The notes below the pieces were generated by a model, which saw only the letters and a program-made list of their open reading frames with translations, was not told the DNA's origin and ran no database searches. Of a stretch of DNA of 64,000 nt, positions 50,909 to 59,959 are shown in pieces. This DNA is from DASRDU01 sp046331565 (GTDB lineage Bacteria; Acidobacteriota; Blastocatellia; RBC074): contig JAXLQP010000001.1 of the NCBI GenBank assembly GCA_046331565.1, forward strand, positions 434,001-498,000, written 5' to 3'. Every line of letters begins with the position of its first letter. Within the stretch, counting starts at the first letter, position 1. The translations under genes and the position numbers were made by a program.

Positions 50909-52435
50909 TCAGCGGGTGATCAGTTGCCTGTGCTGAGTGAAGGCTCCGCTCAGGTCGCGCACCAGACGATCCTGCAATGATTGCAGATTCCGATACCGCG
51001 CGACGCAGACCGCATCGGGGCGCGTGCGCGTTGATTCATCAAGCGTGACGTAACGATCAGTCAGTTCTTCGATTCTGACCATTTCGCCCCGGCTTCGGCG
51101 ATCAGCCCACAGCGCCTGCAACGCTGCGCCGAATGCTGCGCCTTCTTCGTTCTGCACACAGACGACTTCGACATTGAAAACATCGGCCATAATCTGCCGC
51201 CATACCGCCGATTTTGCGCCGCCGCCGGTTGCGCGAATTTCACGCGGGCTGATGCCGAGTTCGCGCAATCTGTTGAGACCGTAATTCAGACCGAGTGTGG
51301 TGCCTTCCATCGCGGCGCGCGCGAAGTGCGGCGCATCGAAAGTCTGTTCACGAATGCCGAACCAGACGCCGGTTCCGTCGGGCACGTTCGGCGTGCGTTC
51401 GCCTTCAAAGAAGGGAATCAGCAGCAGTCCGTCCGCACCAGCCGGAACGGATGCCGCCGCTGCTGACAACTGCTCGTGCGACAACTCAAAACGATGCCGC
51501 ACCATTTCAGTGGCCACCGTCACATTCATCGTGCAGATCAGCGGCAGCCACCTGCCGGTTGAATCACAGAACGCCGCTATCTCGCCCTGCGGATCAATGA
51601 CCGGTTTTTCAGAGCAGGCGTAAATCGTCCCCGAAGTTCCGAGGCTGACCGTAACCACGCCTTCGCGCACATTGCCGGTGCCGATGGCGCCCATCATATT
51701 GTCGCCGCCGCCCGCGCTGACAATCACATCGGGACTCAGCCCGAAGGCCTGCGCGATTTCAGGTTTGAGGCGACCGTTGATTTCATAGGCGGCAATAAAC
51801 GGCGGCAGCATTTCAGACAGGCGCGGATCAATCGCTTCAATCACGGCCTTGGACCAGATGCGGTTGCGCACATCGAGCAGCGCCGTGCCCGAAGCGTCGC
51901 CGCATTCCATCGTCTTGCGGCCTGTCAGCCTGAAGTTGATGTAATCGTGTGGCAGCAGCACCGTGCGCAGCCGGGCGTAATACTCAGGCTCATATTTTTT
52001 CAGCCACAGAATCTTGGACGCGGTGAAACCAGCCGGGATGCCGTTGCCGACGGCGGCAATCGTGTGTTCCAGCCCGCCCAGGTGTTCGATGATTTCAGCG
52101 CATTCATCGCTCGTGCTGGTGTCGCACCAGAGTTTGGCGGGGCGAATGACTTCGTCCTTTTCACCAAGCGGCACAAAACCGTGCTGCTGGCCCGACACGC
52201 CAATGCCGCGCACTTTTGTCCGGTCAATGCCCGATTTCATCAGCACTGCGCTGATCGTATTGCGCACTGCCGTTGACCAGTCGGTGGGGTTCTGTTCCTT
52301 GTGGCCTGCGCCAAGCCCGCCAATCAGGTCATAAGGCGCGCTCGCGCTCGCCACCACTTCGCCGCTGTCAGCATCAAGCAGAATGGCTTTCGTGCTTTGC
52401 GTGCCGCTGTCTATGCCAATGAAATATTCGCTCAT
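50909..52435 (-). CDS. FGGY-family carbohydrate kinase, xylulokinase-like
   Basis: A 508-residue kinase. The N-terminal nucleotide-binding half starts IGIDSGTQSTKAILLD and has VSGQQHGFVPL and LWCDTSTSDECAE. The second half has SAGGGDNMMGAIGTGNV, VSLGTSGTIYA, LLLIPFFEGERTPNVPD (the FGGY-signature area), and ATGGGAKSAVWRQIMADVF near the C-terminus. The pattern is closest to xylulokinase, so a ketopentose or similar sugar would be phosphorylated. As part of the importer cluster it should act on the transported or isomerised sugar. The gene ends 36 bases before the isomerase gene. Confidence 0.9.
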   Translation of the reverse strand: MSEYFIGIDSGTQSTKAILLDADSGEVVASASAPYDLIGGLGAGHKEQNPTDWSTAVRNTISAVLMKSGIDRTKVRGIGVSGQQHGFVPLGEKDEVIRPAKLWCDTSTSDECAEIIEHLGGLEHTIAAVGNGIPAGFTASKILWLKKYEPEYYARLRTVLLPHDYINFRLTGRKTMECGDASGTALLDVRNRIWSKAVIEAIDPRLSEMLPPFIAAYEINGRLKPEIAQAFGLSPDVIVSAGGGDNMMGAIGTGNVREGVVTVSLGTSGTIYACSEKPVIDPQGEIAAFCDSTGRWLPLICTMNVTVATEMVRHRFELSHEQLSAAAASVPAGADGLLLIPFFEGERTPNVPDGTGVWFGIREQTFDAPHFARAAMEGTTLGLNYGLNRLRELGISPREIRATGGGAKSAVWRQIMADVFNVEVVCVQNEEGAAFGAALQALWADRRSRGEMVRIEELTDRYVTLDESTRTRPDAVCVARYRNLQSLQDRLVRDLSGAFTQHRQLITR

Positions 52436-52455
52436 AACAAAGTCTCAGAAATCAT

Positions 52456-52542
52456 TTCAACCGCAAAGAAGCAAAGAGACAAAGACAGATTCAGGCAGCC
52501 TGTTCCGGCTTTGTGTTCTTTGCCTCTTTGCGGTTGAAATGT
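52456..52542. repeat. Inverted repeat, AACCGCAAAGAAGCAAAGAG family
   Basis: The left arm (52457-52488) TTTCAACCGCAAAGAAGCAA plus AGAGACAAAGAC faces the right arm (52508-52541) GCTTTGTGTTCTTTGCCTC plus TTTGCGGTTGAAA. It lies between the FAH-family and kinase genes of one presumed transcript. Confidence 0.85.
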
Positions 52543-52556
52543 TTTTTCCTGCCTCA

Positions 52557-53414
52557 TTACTTCGCTGTTGACGATTCATCCGCGACGACGGTGTTGCGCA
52601 GGACGCCGAGTTTTTCGATTTCGACTTCGACCACGTCGCCAGCCTTGAGAAAAATCTGCGGGTTGCGAAAGACGCCGACGCCTGACGGAGTGCCGGTGGC
52701 AATCACGTCGCCCGGTTCGAGCGTGATGCCCTGCGAGAGAAACGAAATAAGCTGCGGCACTTTGAAAATCAACTGATCAGTATTCGATGACTGCAGCGTG
52801 GTTCCGTTGACGCGGCATTCGATTTTCAGCGTGTGCGGATCACCGACTTCATCGGCGGTCGTGATGAACGGGCCGATGGGGCAGAACGTGTCCTGCGATT
52901 TGCCGCGCACAAACTGCCGGTCAGATTTTTGCAGGTCGCGGGCCGTCACGTCATTGAGCGGCGCATAGCCAAAGACATAAGCCAGCGCGTCCTCAACGCT
53001 CACCCGCTTGGCTTTGCGGCCAATGATGACGGCCAGTTCGGCTTCGTAATCAATCTGATTACTGGTCACGGGCAGTACGATTTTGCCATTGTGCGCGTTG
53101 AGCGAAGTCGTGAACTTGGCAAACAGCATCGGCTCTTTGGGCAGTTCCGCGCCCTGTTCCCTGGCGTGGTCAAGATAGTTCAGCCCGATGGCCATAATCT
53201 TGCCGGGATTGATCGCGGGCAGGTATTCGACCGCATCGAGCGCATAAGCCGTCTGCGCGGTCACGTCGCGCAATCTGCCGAGCAGGGAACTGCCGCCGCG
53301 AATTACGTCAGGCACCGAAGGCGCGAGGCTGGTCACGTCAACAATGACATCGCCGCGCAGCAGCCCGGTGCGTGGTTCATCAGAAGTTTTCGTCCTGAAC
53401 TGTGTCAGTTTCAT
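52557..53414 (-). CDS. Fumarylacetoacetate hydrolase-family protein
   Basis: A 285-residue FAH-fold enzyme with a compact N-terminal domain (LLRGDVIVDVTSLAPSVPD) and the catalytic domain: GLNYLDHAREQGAELP, MLFAKFTTSLNAHNG, DYEAELAVIIGRKAKRV (metal-binding Glu/Asp), GYAPLNDVTARDLQ, and GDVIATGTPSGVGVF. The family splits or hydrates C-C bonds in 2-keto-3-deoxy sugar acids and aromatic catabolites. In a sugar module, members act on 2,4-diketo-3-deoxy sugar acids such as those from L-fuconate. The start overlaps the permease stop by four bases (ATGA), so translation is coupled to the transporter. Confidence 0.9.
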   Translation of the reverse strand: MKLTQFRTKTSDEPRTGLLRGDVIVDVTSLAPSVPDVIRGGSSLLGRLRDVTAQTAYALDAVEYLPAINPGKIMAIGLNYLDHAREQGAELPKEPMLFAKFTTSLNAHNGKIVLPVTSNQIDYEAELAVIIGRKAKRVSVEDALAYVFGYAPLNDVTARDLQKSDRQFVRGKSQDTFCPIGPFITTADEVGDPHTLKIECRVNGTTLQSSNTDQLIFKVPQLISFLSQGITLEPGDVIATGTPSGVGVFRNPQIFLKAGDVVEVEIEKLGVLRNTVVADESSTAK

Positions 53415-54355
53415 GATTGCGAACTCTCCAGTTTTCGTCTTTGAAATTCATCAAAGGTGACGGCCAGCACGATGACCGAACCGATGATGATCTGTTGAAT
53501 GAATGGATTGATGCGCAGCAGGTTCGCCCCATTGGCCAGCACGCCCATAATCAGCGCACCGATAATCGTTCCGGTGACAGTGCCCTGGCCGCCATTGAGG
53601 CTGCCGCCGCCAATGACGACAGCGGCGATGACGCGCAGTTCATAACCCTCGCCCGCATTCGGCGGCGCGGTAATCAGGCGCGAAGTCTCAACGGCTCCGG
53701 CCAGCCCCGTCAGCGCGCCAAGCAGCGTATAAAACATAATCTGATAACGCGACACCTGAATGCCCGCGTAACGCGCCGCTTCGATGTTGCTGCCGATGGC
53801 GTAACAGTATCGTCCGGGCCGGGTGCTGTTGAGCAGAAAGTGTGTCAGCAGCGCCGTGATGATGACAATCAGCAGCGGCGCCGGCAGCACGCCGAACAGA
53901 TCGGATTCGCTGAGCAGCCCGAATCGCTGCGGCAGTCCGACGACGGCGTTGCCATCTGTGGCAAGCAGCGCCAGCCCGCGATAAATGCCGAGCGCGCCAA
54001 GCGTCACAATAAAAGCCGGAATGCGCAGAAACGCGACCGCAAAGCCATTGATCAGCCCGAAAAACATGCCGGTGAAAATACAGATCAGCACGCCGGTCAT
54101 CACCGAAGCCCCGCCGACCATTGCTTTGGCTCCGATTACTCCGGCCAGCGCCATCAGCGAACCGACCGACAGATCAATGCCCCCGGCGACCATGACCATT
54201 GTCATGCCCATCGCCATAATCGTAATCACCGCCGTCTGTCGCGCCACGCTCGCCAGGTTGCCGCCTGAAAGAAACTTCGGTTCCAGCGCCGCGATGATGA
54301 CGCACAGAACAATCAGGCTGACAAAGGGCAGAAACTTTTTGATGTAATCGGTCAT
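53411..54355 (-). CDS. Sugar ABC transporter permease, RbsC type
   Basis: A 314-residue inner-membrane permease with about eight to ten hydrophobic helices. Motifs: FLPFVSLIVLCVIIAALEPKFLSGGNL, ITIMAMGMTMVMVAGGIDLSVGSLMALAGV (the BPD_transp_2 signature), AFLRIPAFIVTLGALGIYRGLALL, and RVIAAVVIGGGSLNGGQGTVTGTIIGALIMGVLANG. It forms the channel of a ribose/xylose-type importer with the ATPase and binding protein encoded upstream. The stop overlaps the start of the hydrolase gene. Confidence 0.94.
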   Translation of the reverse strand: MTDYIKKFLPFVSLIVLCVIIAALEPKFLSGGNLASVARQTAVITIMAMGMTMVMVAGGIDLSVGSLMALAGVIGAKAMVGGASVMTGVLICIFTGMFFGLINGFAVAFLRIPAFIVTLGALGIYRGLALLATDGNAVVGLPQRFGLLSESDLFGVLPAPLLIVIITALLTHFLLNSTRPGRYCYAIGSNIEAARYAGIQVSRYQIMFYTLLGALTGLAGAVETSRLITAPPNAGEGYELRVIAAVVIGGGSLNGGQGTVTGTIIGALIMGVLANGANLLRINPFIQQIIIGSVIVLAVTFDEFQRRKLESSQS

Positions 54356-54467
54356 GCTGGCATCAGTAGTTATGTCGTCAGAATCAGACGCTCAATACTC
54401 AGGCAGCGCGCGATTCAGGACGCATTGCCGGACGGTGTCGGGAGTTCCAGCTTTGAAGTTAAGCAAC

Positions 54468-54571
54468 AGAGAGATGACGGAACAGACGGAAATAACGGAA
54501 CACACGGAACAGGTCAGACCCTGTTCAGCTTCCGTGTGTTCCGTTATTTCCGTCTGTTCCGTCATCTCTCT
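54468..54571. repeat. Near-perfect inverted repeat, ACGGAACAGACGGAA family
   Basis: The left arm (54468-54513) GAGATGACGGAACAGACGGA and AATAACGGAACACACGGAA faces the right arm (54525-54571), which is almost its exact complement. It sits in the 257-base spacer between the ATPase and permease genes of the importer. The remainder of that spacer shows no other signal. Confidence 0.9.
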
Positions 54572-54612
54572 TCCTGTTCTGACATCGTCTCGCAGATGAT
54601 AAATTTCAACGG

Positions 54613-56115
54613 CTATTCCTCGACTGCGGCGTATTTCAGCACTTCTTCCTGGCTGGTTTGTTTTGCGTCAAGTTCGGCCACGAGTCTGCCGCGCCGCATC
54701 ACCAGAATGCGGTCTGCCATACCCAGAATTTCGGGCAGGTCGGATGAAACCATAATGATGGCGGCGCCCGCTTCGGCCAGTTCGTTGATCTGACGATAAA
54801 TTTCAGAACGGGCGGCCACATCCACGCCGCGTGTCGGTTCATCGAGCAGAAAGACTTTCGCACCGGCATAGAGCCAGCGGGCGAGCAGCACCTTCTGCTG
54901 ATTACCGCCGCTCAGTCGTCCGGCAGCCTTGCGCGGCGAAGGCGGGCGAATATGCAGCTTCTGAATGAACTGCTCCGTCACTTCGTTCTCGACCCGCCGC
55001 CGCAGCATTGCGTTTCTGACCAGCGCGCGCACGTTGGCCAGCGTGACGTTGGTTGATACCGGCAGGTTCAGGCACAGGCCCGTGCGTTTGCGATCTTCGG
55101 TCAGCAGGCTCAGGCCGCGCGCCACTGAATCGTGCGGTGAAAACGCATTGACGACCGAACCGGCCAGCGTCGCAGTGCCGCTGTCGGCAGGCTGCGCGCC
55201 AAAGATGGCTTCGACCAGTTCGGTGCGGCCAGCGCCGGCGAGTCCGGCAATGCCCAGCACTTCGCCCGCGTGCGCTTCAAAGCTGATGTTTTCAAAAACA
55301 CCGGGGCGGCTCAACTGATTCACTTTCAGCAGCGCCTCGCCGCGCCTGGTGTGACGCGGCGGAAAGATGTCCTTCAGTTCGCGCCCGGCCATGTGACGGA
55401 TGATTTCATCGGTCGTCAGTTCGCCCCATCGTCCTGACCAGACGGCCCGGCCATCGCGCAGAATCGTCATCCGGTCGGCAATCTCTTCAAGCTCTTCGAG
55501 CCGGTGCGAAATGTAAATGATCGCCAGGCCGCGTGATTTCAGATCACGGATGATGCGAAACAGTTCGCTGACTTCGCTGTTTGTCAGCGACGAAGTCGGT
55601 TCATCCATGACGATCACCTGGCGCGCTTCGACGACGGCGCGGGTGATTTCGACAAGCTGCCGGTCAGCGGCGCTGAGCCTGCCGGTGCGCGCGCGCGGGT
55701 CAAGGTTGAAGCCGTATTCAGCCAGCAGCTTTGTGGCGCGCTCATTGAGTGCGCGCTGATTGATCAGGCCGAGCGCCGGAACGCTCAGCGGTTCGCGGCC
55801 CAGAAAGATGTTTTCAGCTACCGTCAGATGCGGCGCGAGCGACAGTTCCTGATAGATCATCGCAATGCCGTGACGGAGCGCATCAGCCGGACGATGAAAG
55901 CTGACCACCTGACCGTTGATGCTGATCTGACCGGCATCGGGCTGATGCACTCCGGCCAGAATCTTCATCAGCGTTGATTTGCCTGCGCCGTTCTCGCCCA
56001 CCAGAGCATGCACTTCACCTGCCGCCGCCGCGAAATTCACGTCAGCCAGGACCAGGTTGCCTGCGAATGATTTGGCGATGCCGCTCATTTCGAGCGCGCA
56101 GGATTGCGATGACAT
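54613..56115 (-). CDS. Sugar ABC transporter ATPase, RbsA/XylG type
   Basis: A 500-residue double ATPase. The first half has Walker A VGENGAGKSTLMKILAGVH, Q-loop YQELSLAPHLTVAENIFLG, a signature-like RLSAADRQLVEITRAVV and Walker B VIVMDEPTSSLT. The second half has a degenerate Walker A (GLAGAGRTELVEAIFG), LSGGNQQKVLLARWLYAGAKVFLLDEPTRGVDVAA. The degenerate second site and two-domain layout are typical of ribose/xylose/galactose importers. It works with the permease and binding protein of the same cluster. Confidence 0.95.
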   Translation of the reverse strand: MSSQSCALEMSGIAKSFAGNLVLADVNFAAAAGEVHALVGENGAGKSTLMKILAGVHQPDAGQISINGQVVSFHRPADALRHGIAMIYQELSLAPHLTVAENIFLGREPLSVPALGLINQRALNERATKLLAEYGFNLDPRARTGRLSAADRQLVEITRAVVEARQVIVMDEPTSSLTNSEVSELFRIIRDLKSRGLAIIYISHRLEELEEIADRMTILRDGRAVWSGRWGELTTDEIIRHMAGRELKDIFPPRHTRRGEALLKVNQLSRPGVFENISFEAHAGEVLGIAGLAGAGRTELVEAIFGAQPADSGTATLAGSVVNAFSPHDSVARGLSLLTEDRKRTGLCLNLPVSTNVTLANVRALVRNAMLRRRVENEVTEQFIQKLHIRPPSPRKAAGRLSGGNQQKVLLARWLYAGAKVFLLDEPTRGVDVAARSEIYRQINELAEAGAAIIMVSSDLPEILGMADRILVMRRGRLVAELDAKQTSQEEVLKYAAVEE

Positions 56116-56125
56116 AACGATGAAA

Positions 56126-56224
56126 ATTCACCACCAAAGGCACAGGACGCACAGGGAAGATCAGAACCGTCCGGCTGATGACGCATTCCCTGCTTTGTGC
56201 CTGCTGCGCTGTCTGTGGTGAATC
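56126..56224. repeat. Inverted repeat, CACCACCAAAGGCACAGG family
   Basis: The left arm (56127-56158) TTCACCACCAAAGGCACAGG plus ACGCACAGGGAA faces the right arm (56186-56224) TTCCCTGC, TTTGTGCCTGCTGCGCTG and TCTGTGGTGAA. It separates the binding-protein gene from the ATPase gene and could favour accumulation of the binding-protein mRNA, as is common in importers. Confidence 0.8.
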
Positions 56225-56230
56225 CCTTTT

Positions 56231-57208
56231 CTATTTACCGGGTTCTCTGGTCAGCGCCTGAATTTCAGGCGTGTCAAGATTCTCTTTGGTCAGCAGTTTG
56301 ACGCCCGTATCAATGCGCTTCACGACGGGCTTTTTGCTGAGCGTGTCAACGATGGTTTTGACGCCTTCGTAACCCATTTTGAACGGATCCTGCAAGACCA
56401 GCGAATCAATGGCTCCGGCTTTGACTTCTTCGATCAGGTTCGCGGTCGCATCAAAACCGACCAGCGTGATTTTGCCTGCGAGGTTCTTTTGTCTGACGGC
56501 GCGCACTGCGCCGACAATTGATGATTCGTTCGAGGCAAAGATGCCGTTCAGATCAGGATTCGCGGTCAGAATGTCAGTCGCGCGGTCAGCCGAGAGCGCC
56601 ATGTTGGCTTCGCCGTAAAGATGCTGCACGATTTTGATGTCGGGATATTTTTTCTCAATCGTCTGCCTGAATCCGTCTTCGCGTTCGTCGGTCGAGACTG
56701 AACCTTTCTTGACTCCGAGAATGGCCACTTTGCCTTTGCCGTTCAGAATTTTTGCCATTCGTTCTGCCGCGACCACGCCGCCCTGAAAGTTGTCGGTGGC
56801 GACGTAGGAAACATAATTCTGCGAATTGATGCCCGAATCAAAGATCGTCACCGGAATGCCCGCCTTCATGGCGCGTTCGACAATCGGCACCATCGTTTCG
56901 CCATGCGACGGAGCCAGCACGATGCCATCCACGCGGCGGCTGATGGCGTCTTCAACAATACTCAGTTGCCGCGCATAATCGGTTTCTGAAGCAGGCCCCT
57001 GCCAGTCAACCGTAACGTCCAGATCGCGTCCCGCCGCATCGGCTCCGGCCTTGACGCTGAGCCAGAAGAAATGCGACACGCCTTTCGGAATGACCGCAAT
57101 GACGGGTTTCCTGGCGGCGCTGCCGGTGTCGGGCTTGTTGCAACTGACGACGGCAAACAATGAAGTCAGGGCGAATGAAAGAAGCAGTGTGATTCTGAGA
57201 AATTTCAT
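56231..57208 (-). CDS. Sugar ABC transporter substrate-binding lipoprotein, RbsB type
   Basis: A 325-residue periplasmic binding protein. The signal ends in LFAVVSC, a lipobox, so it is probably anchored to a membrane as a lipoprotein. The mature part has the type I fold: VIAVIPKGVSHFFWLSVKAGADAAG, YARQLSIVEDAISRRVDGIVLAPS, IPVTIFDSGINSQNYVSYVATDN, KVAILGVKKGSVSTDEREDGF, and GIFASNESSIVGAVRAV followed by VGFDATANL. Ligand is a sugar or sugar alcohol, exact identity unknown. It precedes the ATPase and permease genes. Confidence 0.93.
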   Translation of the reverse strand: MKFLRITLLLSFALTSLFAVVSCNKPDTGSAARKPVIAVIPKGVSHFFWLSVKAGADAAGRDLDVTVDWQGPASETDYARQLSIVEDAISRRVDGIVLAPSHGETMVPIVERAMKAGIPVTIFDSGINSQNYVSYVATDNFQGGVVAAERMAKILNGKGKVAILGVKKGSVSTDEREDGFRQTIEKKYPDIKIVQHLYGEANMALSADRATDILTANPDLNGIFASNESSIVGAVRAVRQKNLAGKITLVGFDATANLIEEVKAGAIDSLVLQDPFKMGYEGVKTIVDTLSKKPVVKRIDTGVKLLTKENLDTPEIQALTREPGK

Positions 57209-57226
57209 GATGGTGTGAATGAGTAG

Positions 57227-58366
57227 TTACTGGTTGAGTACCACGACTCCCTTGATGTAATCGGGCGCGAAACGGTCGCGGGTAAAAGCCGACATCGCCT
57301 GCTCAAGCGAACTGTACCGATGCGAAATAAAACGCGAAACGTTGATCGTCCCGCTGCCGAGCAGTTCCAGTCCCTGGCGATAAGTGCCAGGCCGCCCGTC
57401 CGCGTCAATCCGGCCTGAAGCGCCGCACGCCGCAATCAGCGTGGGTTCGAGAAACTGCACGTTGTTCAGAACGCCAAGATCAGTTCCGTGATGTCCGTGA
57501 CCATACAGCATAATCGTCCCCTGCTTGCGCAGCAGGCCGGGAATCTGCCGGAACAGTTCGGCCACTCCGGCGGCTTCGATCAGGTAATGAATGCGTTCAC
57601 CGCGTGTCAGTTCCTGCACGGCGGCGACCAGGTCAACAGCGGTCGGGTCAATTGTCGTCGCGCCGTAACTTTCAGCCAGCGCGCGCCGCTGTGCGTTCGG
57701 CTCTGACACCAGCAACTGCCCGTCATAGCCCGTCACGTTGCGCAGATACTGCGTAAAGAGCAAACCAGCCGGGCCTGCGCCGCAGATCAGCACATTGCTG
57801 ATCGGGCGTTCGCCGCCGAAAGTGTAGCGGGCCTGCGTGCGCATCATCATCGTGCAGGCATGAATGATGCAGCCGAGCGGTTCGGCCAGCGCGGCCTGAT
57901 CCATCGGCAGATCGCTTTCAATCAGCACCGCATTGACGGCAGGCACCGCGATGTAATCAGCCAGCGCGCCCTGCAACCCGGTAATGCCGTGTTCGGCATA
58001 ATTGACGCACTGATGCGAATTGCCGGTCGCGCAGTATTCACAAAAGACAGTGGCGGCGCGGCTGCTGCAATTCAGGCCCTGATCCGCGATGACCGCATCG
58101 CCGGGTTTCAGATCGCTGACTTCGCTGCCGACCTCAGCCACGATGCCGCAGAATTCGTGACCGGGAATCTGCGGTTCCACCTTGAGCGGAATCGGGCGGC
58201 CTGACGAATCGGTGTGATAGTTGGCGCGGCCTTCGTAAATGTGAAAGTCAGTGCCGCACAATCCGACGCCGCCGGTTTTGATCAGCACCTCACGCGGGCC
58301 GGGAACGGGCTGCGCCACTTCGCGCACCTCAATCTGTTCAGCATCGGTGATGGTCAGTGCTTTCAT
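57227..58366 (-). CDS. Zinc-dependent medium-chain dehydrogenase
   Basis: A 379-residue MDR enzyme. The catalytic zinc site is GVGLCGTDFHIYEG and PQIPGHEFCGIVAEVG. The structural zinc loop (NCSSRAATVFCEYCATGNSHQC) carries four cysteines but is stretched at the first spacing. The Rossmann region has LICGAGPAGLLFTQYLR. Family members oxidise polyols, sugars or threonine with NAD(P). In this cluster an alcohol or sugar substrate of the importer pathway is likely. The gene ends 18 bases before the binding-protein gene, indicating cotranscription. Confidence 0.9.
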   Translation of the reverse strand: MKALTITDAEQIEVREVAQPVPGPREVLIKTGGVGLCGTDFHIYEGRANYHTDSSGRPIPLKVEPQIPGHEFCGIVAEVGSEVSDLKPGDAVIADQGLNCSSRAATVFCEYCATGNSHQCVNYAEHGITGLQGALADYIAVPAVNAVLIESDLPMDQAALAEPLGCIIHACTMMMRTQARYTFGGERPISNVLICGAGPAGLLFTQYLRNVTGYDGQLLVSEPNAQRRALAESYGATTIDPTAVDLVAAVQELTRGERIHYLIEAAGVAELFRQIPGLLRKQGTIMLYGHGHHGTDLGVLNNVQFLEPTLIAACGASGRIDADGRPGTYRQGLELLGSGTINVSRFISHRYSSLEQAMSAFTRDRFAPDYIKGVVVLNQ

Positions 58367-58445
58367 TGCAATCAGAGAACGCAGGTGAACTGGCCGACAG
58401 TTCTTCTACTGTCATCAAAACTGAAACCTGCCGATGTGCCGGATT

Positions 58446-58531
58446 GCACCCTCGTAGTAACGAATATATTCGTTCTGCTTCCGAAGTTGCAGCTTTCAAA
58501 ACCAGTGAATGAATTCGTGACTACGAGGGTG
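58446..58531. repeat. Inverted repeat, GTAGTAACGAAT family
   Basis: The left arm (58447-58480) CACCCTCGTAGTAACGAATA plus TATTCGTTCTGCTTCC faces the right arm (58500-58531) CAGTGAATGAATTCGTGAC plus TACGAGGGTG, followed by GCGACCTGGT as in the 30.8-kb copy. It lies in the 222-base spacer between the small protein and the dehydrogenase genes. Confidence 0.85.
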
Positions 58532-58588
58532 CGACCTGGTTTCTTTGGAATTCCTGAAACTGCCAGCCGCAAAATCTCACCGCGCCAG

Positions 58589-58915
58589 TCAGCAGGCGTG
58601 GCCTTCGCCGTAGCAGCCGAATGCTTCAAAAAAGTCGCCGGTTTCAAGCATTCTCTCGATGACTTCAGTGATGGATTCGCGGCTGATTTCATCAATCAGA
58701 ATCATGTCTCTCGTCCAGAAATATCTGCCCGACAGAAACGAGCCGTTGCCTTTGTTGTCCTCAACCAGTTTCGCCACGTTGGCATAAGTCAGAAAGGTCG
58801 CTTCCCACTTTGCGCCGTCAGCGAATGTCACCACGACTTCAGTGTTGTCACAGGCCGGATCGAGTTCACCGGATTCCCATTCTTCAGCTTCAATCCAGAT
58901 TTCGTACTCTTCCAT
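58589..58915 (-). CDS. Small acidic protein of unknown function
   Basis: A 108-residue acidic protein with EEYEIWIEAEEWESGE at the N-terminus, VVVTFADGAKWEATFLTYANV, GSFLSGRYFWTRDMILIDEISRESITEVIERMLETG, and a C-terminal FGCYGEGHAC with two cysteines. It has no signal or membrane segment. I do not recognise the family by name, though it has the look of small conserved proteins often found near housekeeping genes. It lies 11 bases after the epimerase gene and is likely cotranscribed with it. Confidence 0.7.
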   Translation of the reverse strand: MEEYEIWIEAEEWESGELDPACDNTEVVVTFADGAKWEATFLTYANVAKLVEDNKGNGSFLSGRYFWTRDMILIDEISRESITEVIERMLETGDFFEAFGCYGEGHAC

Positions 58916-58926
58916 GACAAACTCTT

Positions 58927-59916
58927 TTACGAATCAAGATCGCTCACATCGAGCGGGCCGCGCCGTTTCAGTTCCGCGAATCGCTCAATTGTGGCGCGCA
59001 CACCGGCAGCGAGCGGCGTGGCGGGCAGATCGCCGAGCGCCTGGCGAATGGCCGTATCGTCAAGCCGGGCCGGAAAGGGCAGCGCATTTGCGGCACAGGT
59101 GATCTGCGGCTTTGCTCCCGGCTCCACAAATTCGCTGACAGCCTTTTCAATTTCAGTGATGACGTTTGCCACCGGAACCGTGTCGCCGTGCAGGTTGAAA
59201 ACGTGCGCGCCTTCAAGGTCAGAACTCGCCGCGCGAATAAACGCATCGGCAGCATCGGCGGCATAAAGAAAATCGGTGCTGCCGCCGAAGCGAATATGAT
59301 ACGGGCGACCGACCACTGCCGCTTTCATCGCTTTGGTCGGATCAGAAGTCAGCCCGAAATCGCGCCCGACGCCGTAAACAGTGAGCGGGCGCAGCCCCAC
59401 GCTGCTGATGCCGTTATCAAGATAAAAGACGCGCGCGTTGTCTTCGTTACAGCGTTTGAAAACGCCGTAATGCGTCGTCGGATTCACGTCCTGAATTTCA
59501 GTGACAACATCCTCGCTGTTGCCAAAGACAGCGGCTGAACTGGCGTAGGCAATGCGGCTGACCTGCCCGGCTGATTTAATTGCGGCCTCAAACAGATTGA
59601 TCGTGCCGATGACATTGACCATCGCTCCAAGTCGCGGATCAGCCTTGCAGACCGGAACCATTAACCCGGCCAGGTGAATGATGCGCGTGACGGCGTGCCG
59701 TTCGATGGCTGCGGTGACGGCTTCGGCATCAGTAATGTTTCCGGCGACGAACGCAGCCTGCGCGATTTCGTCCTCATCCATAATCAGGCGCAGCCGTTTC
59801 GGGTCAGCATTAAGGTCGAACATGACCACGCCTGCGCCTTCGGCAAGCAATCTTTTGACTACCCAGGCGCCAATGAACCCGTGTGCGCCCGTCACCATAA
59901 ACCTGTGTTGCGACAT
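58927..59916 (-). CDS. NAD-dependent epimerase/dehydratase
   Basis: A 329-residue extended SDR. The cofactor loop is VTGAHGFIGAWVVKRLLAEG (GxxGxxG), followed by HLAGLMVPV, YASSAAVFGNS (Ser of the catalytic triad), and THYGVFKRCNEDNAR (Tyr-x3-Lys). The later region RPLTVYGVGRDFGLTSDPTKAM is typical of nucleotide-sugar epimerases and uronate dehydrogenases. In this position at the head of the sugar module it may oxidise or epimerise a free sugar or uronate. A FadR-like palindrome lies 44 bases upstream of the ATG. Confidence 0.9.
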   Translation of the reverse strand: MSQHRFMVTGAHGFIGAWVVKRLLAEGAGVVMFDLNADPKRLRLIMDEDEIAQAAFVAGNITDAEAVTAAIERHAVTRIIHLAGLMVPVCKADPRLGAMVNVIGTINLFEAAIKSAGQVSRIAYASSAAVFGNSEDVVTEIQDVNPTTHYGVFKRCNEDNARVFYLDNGISSVGLRPLTVYGVGRDFGLTSDPTKAMKAAVVGRPYHIRFGGSTDFLYAADAADAFIRAASSDLEGAHVFNLHGDTVPVANVITEIEKAVSEFVEPGAKPQITCAANALPFPARLDDTAIRQALGDLPATPLAAGVRATIERFAELKRRGPLDVSDLDS

Positions 59917-59959
59917 GCAGGATGTATCCTCAGCTCAGAATGAGACCAGCATTAGATAA

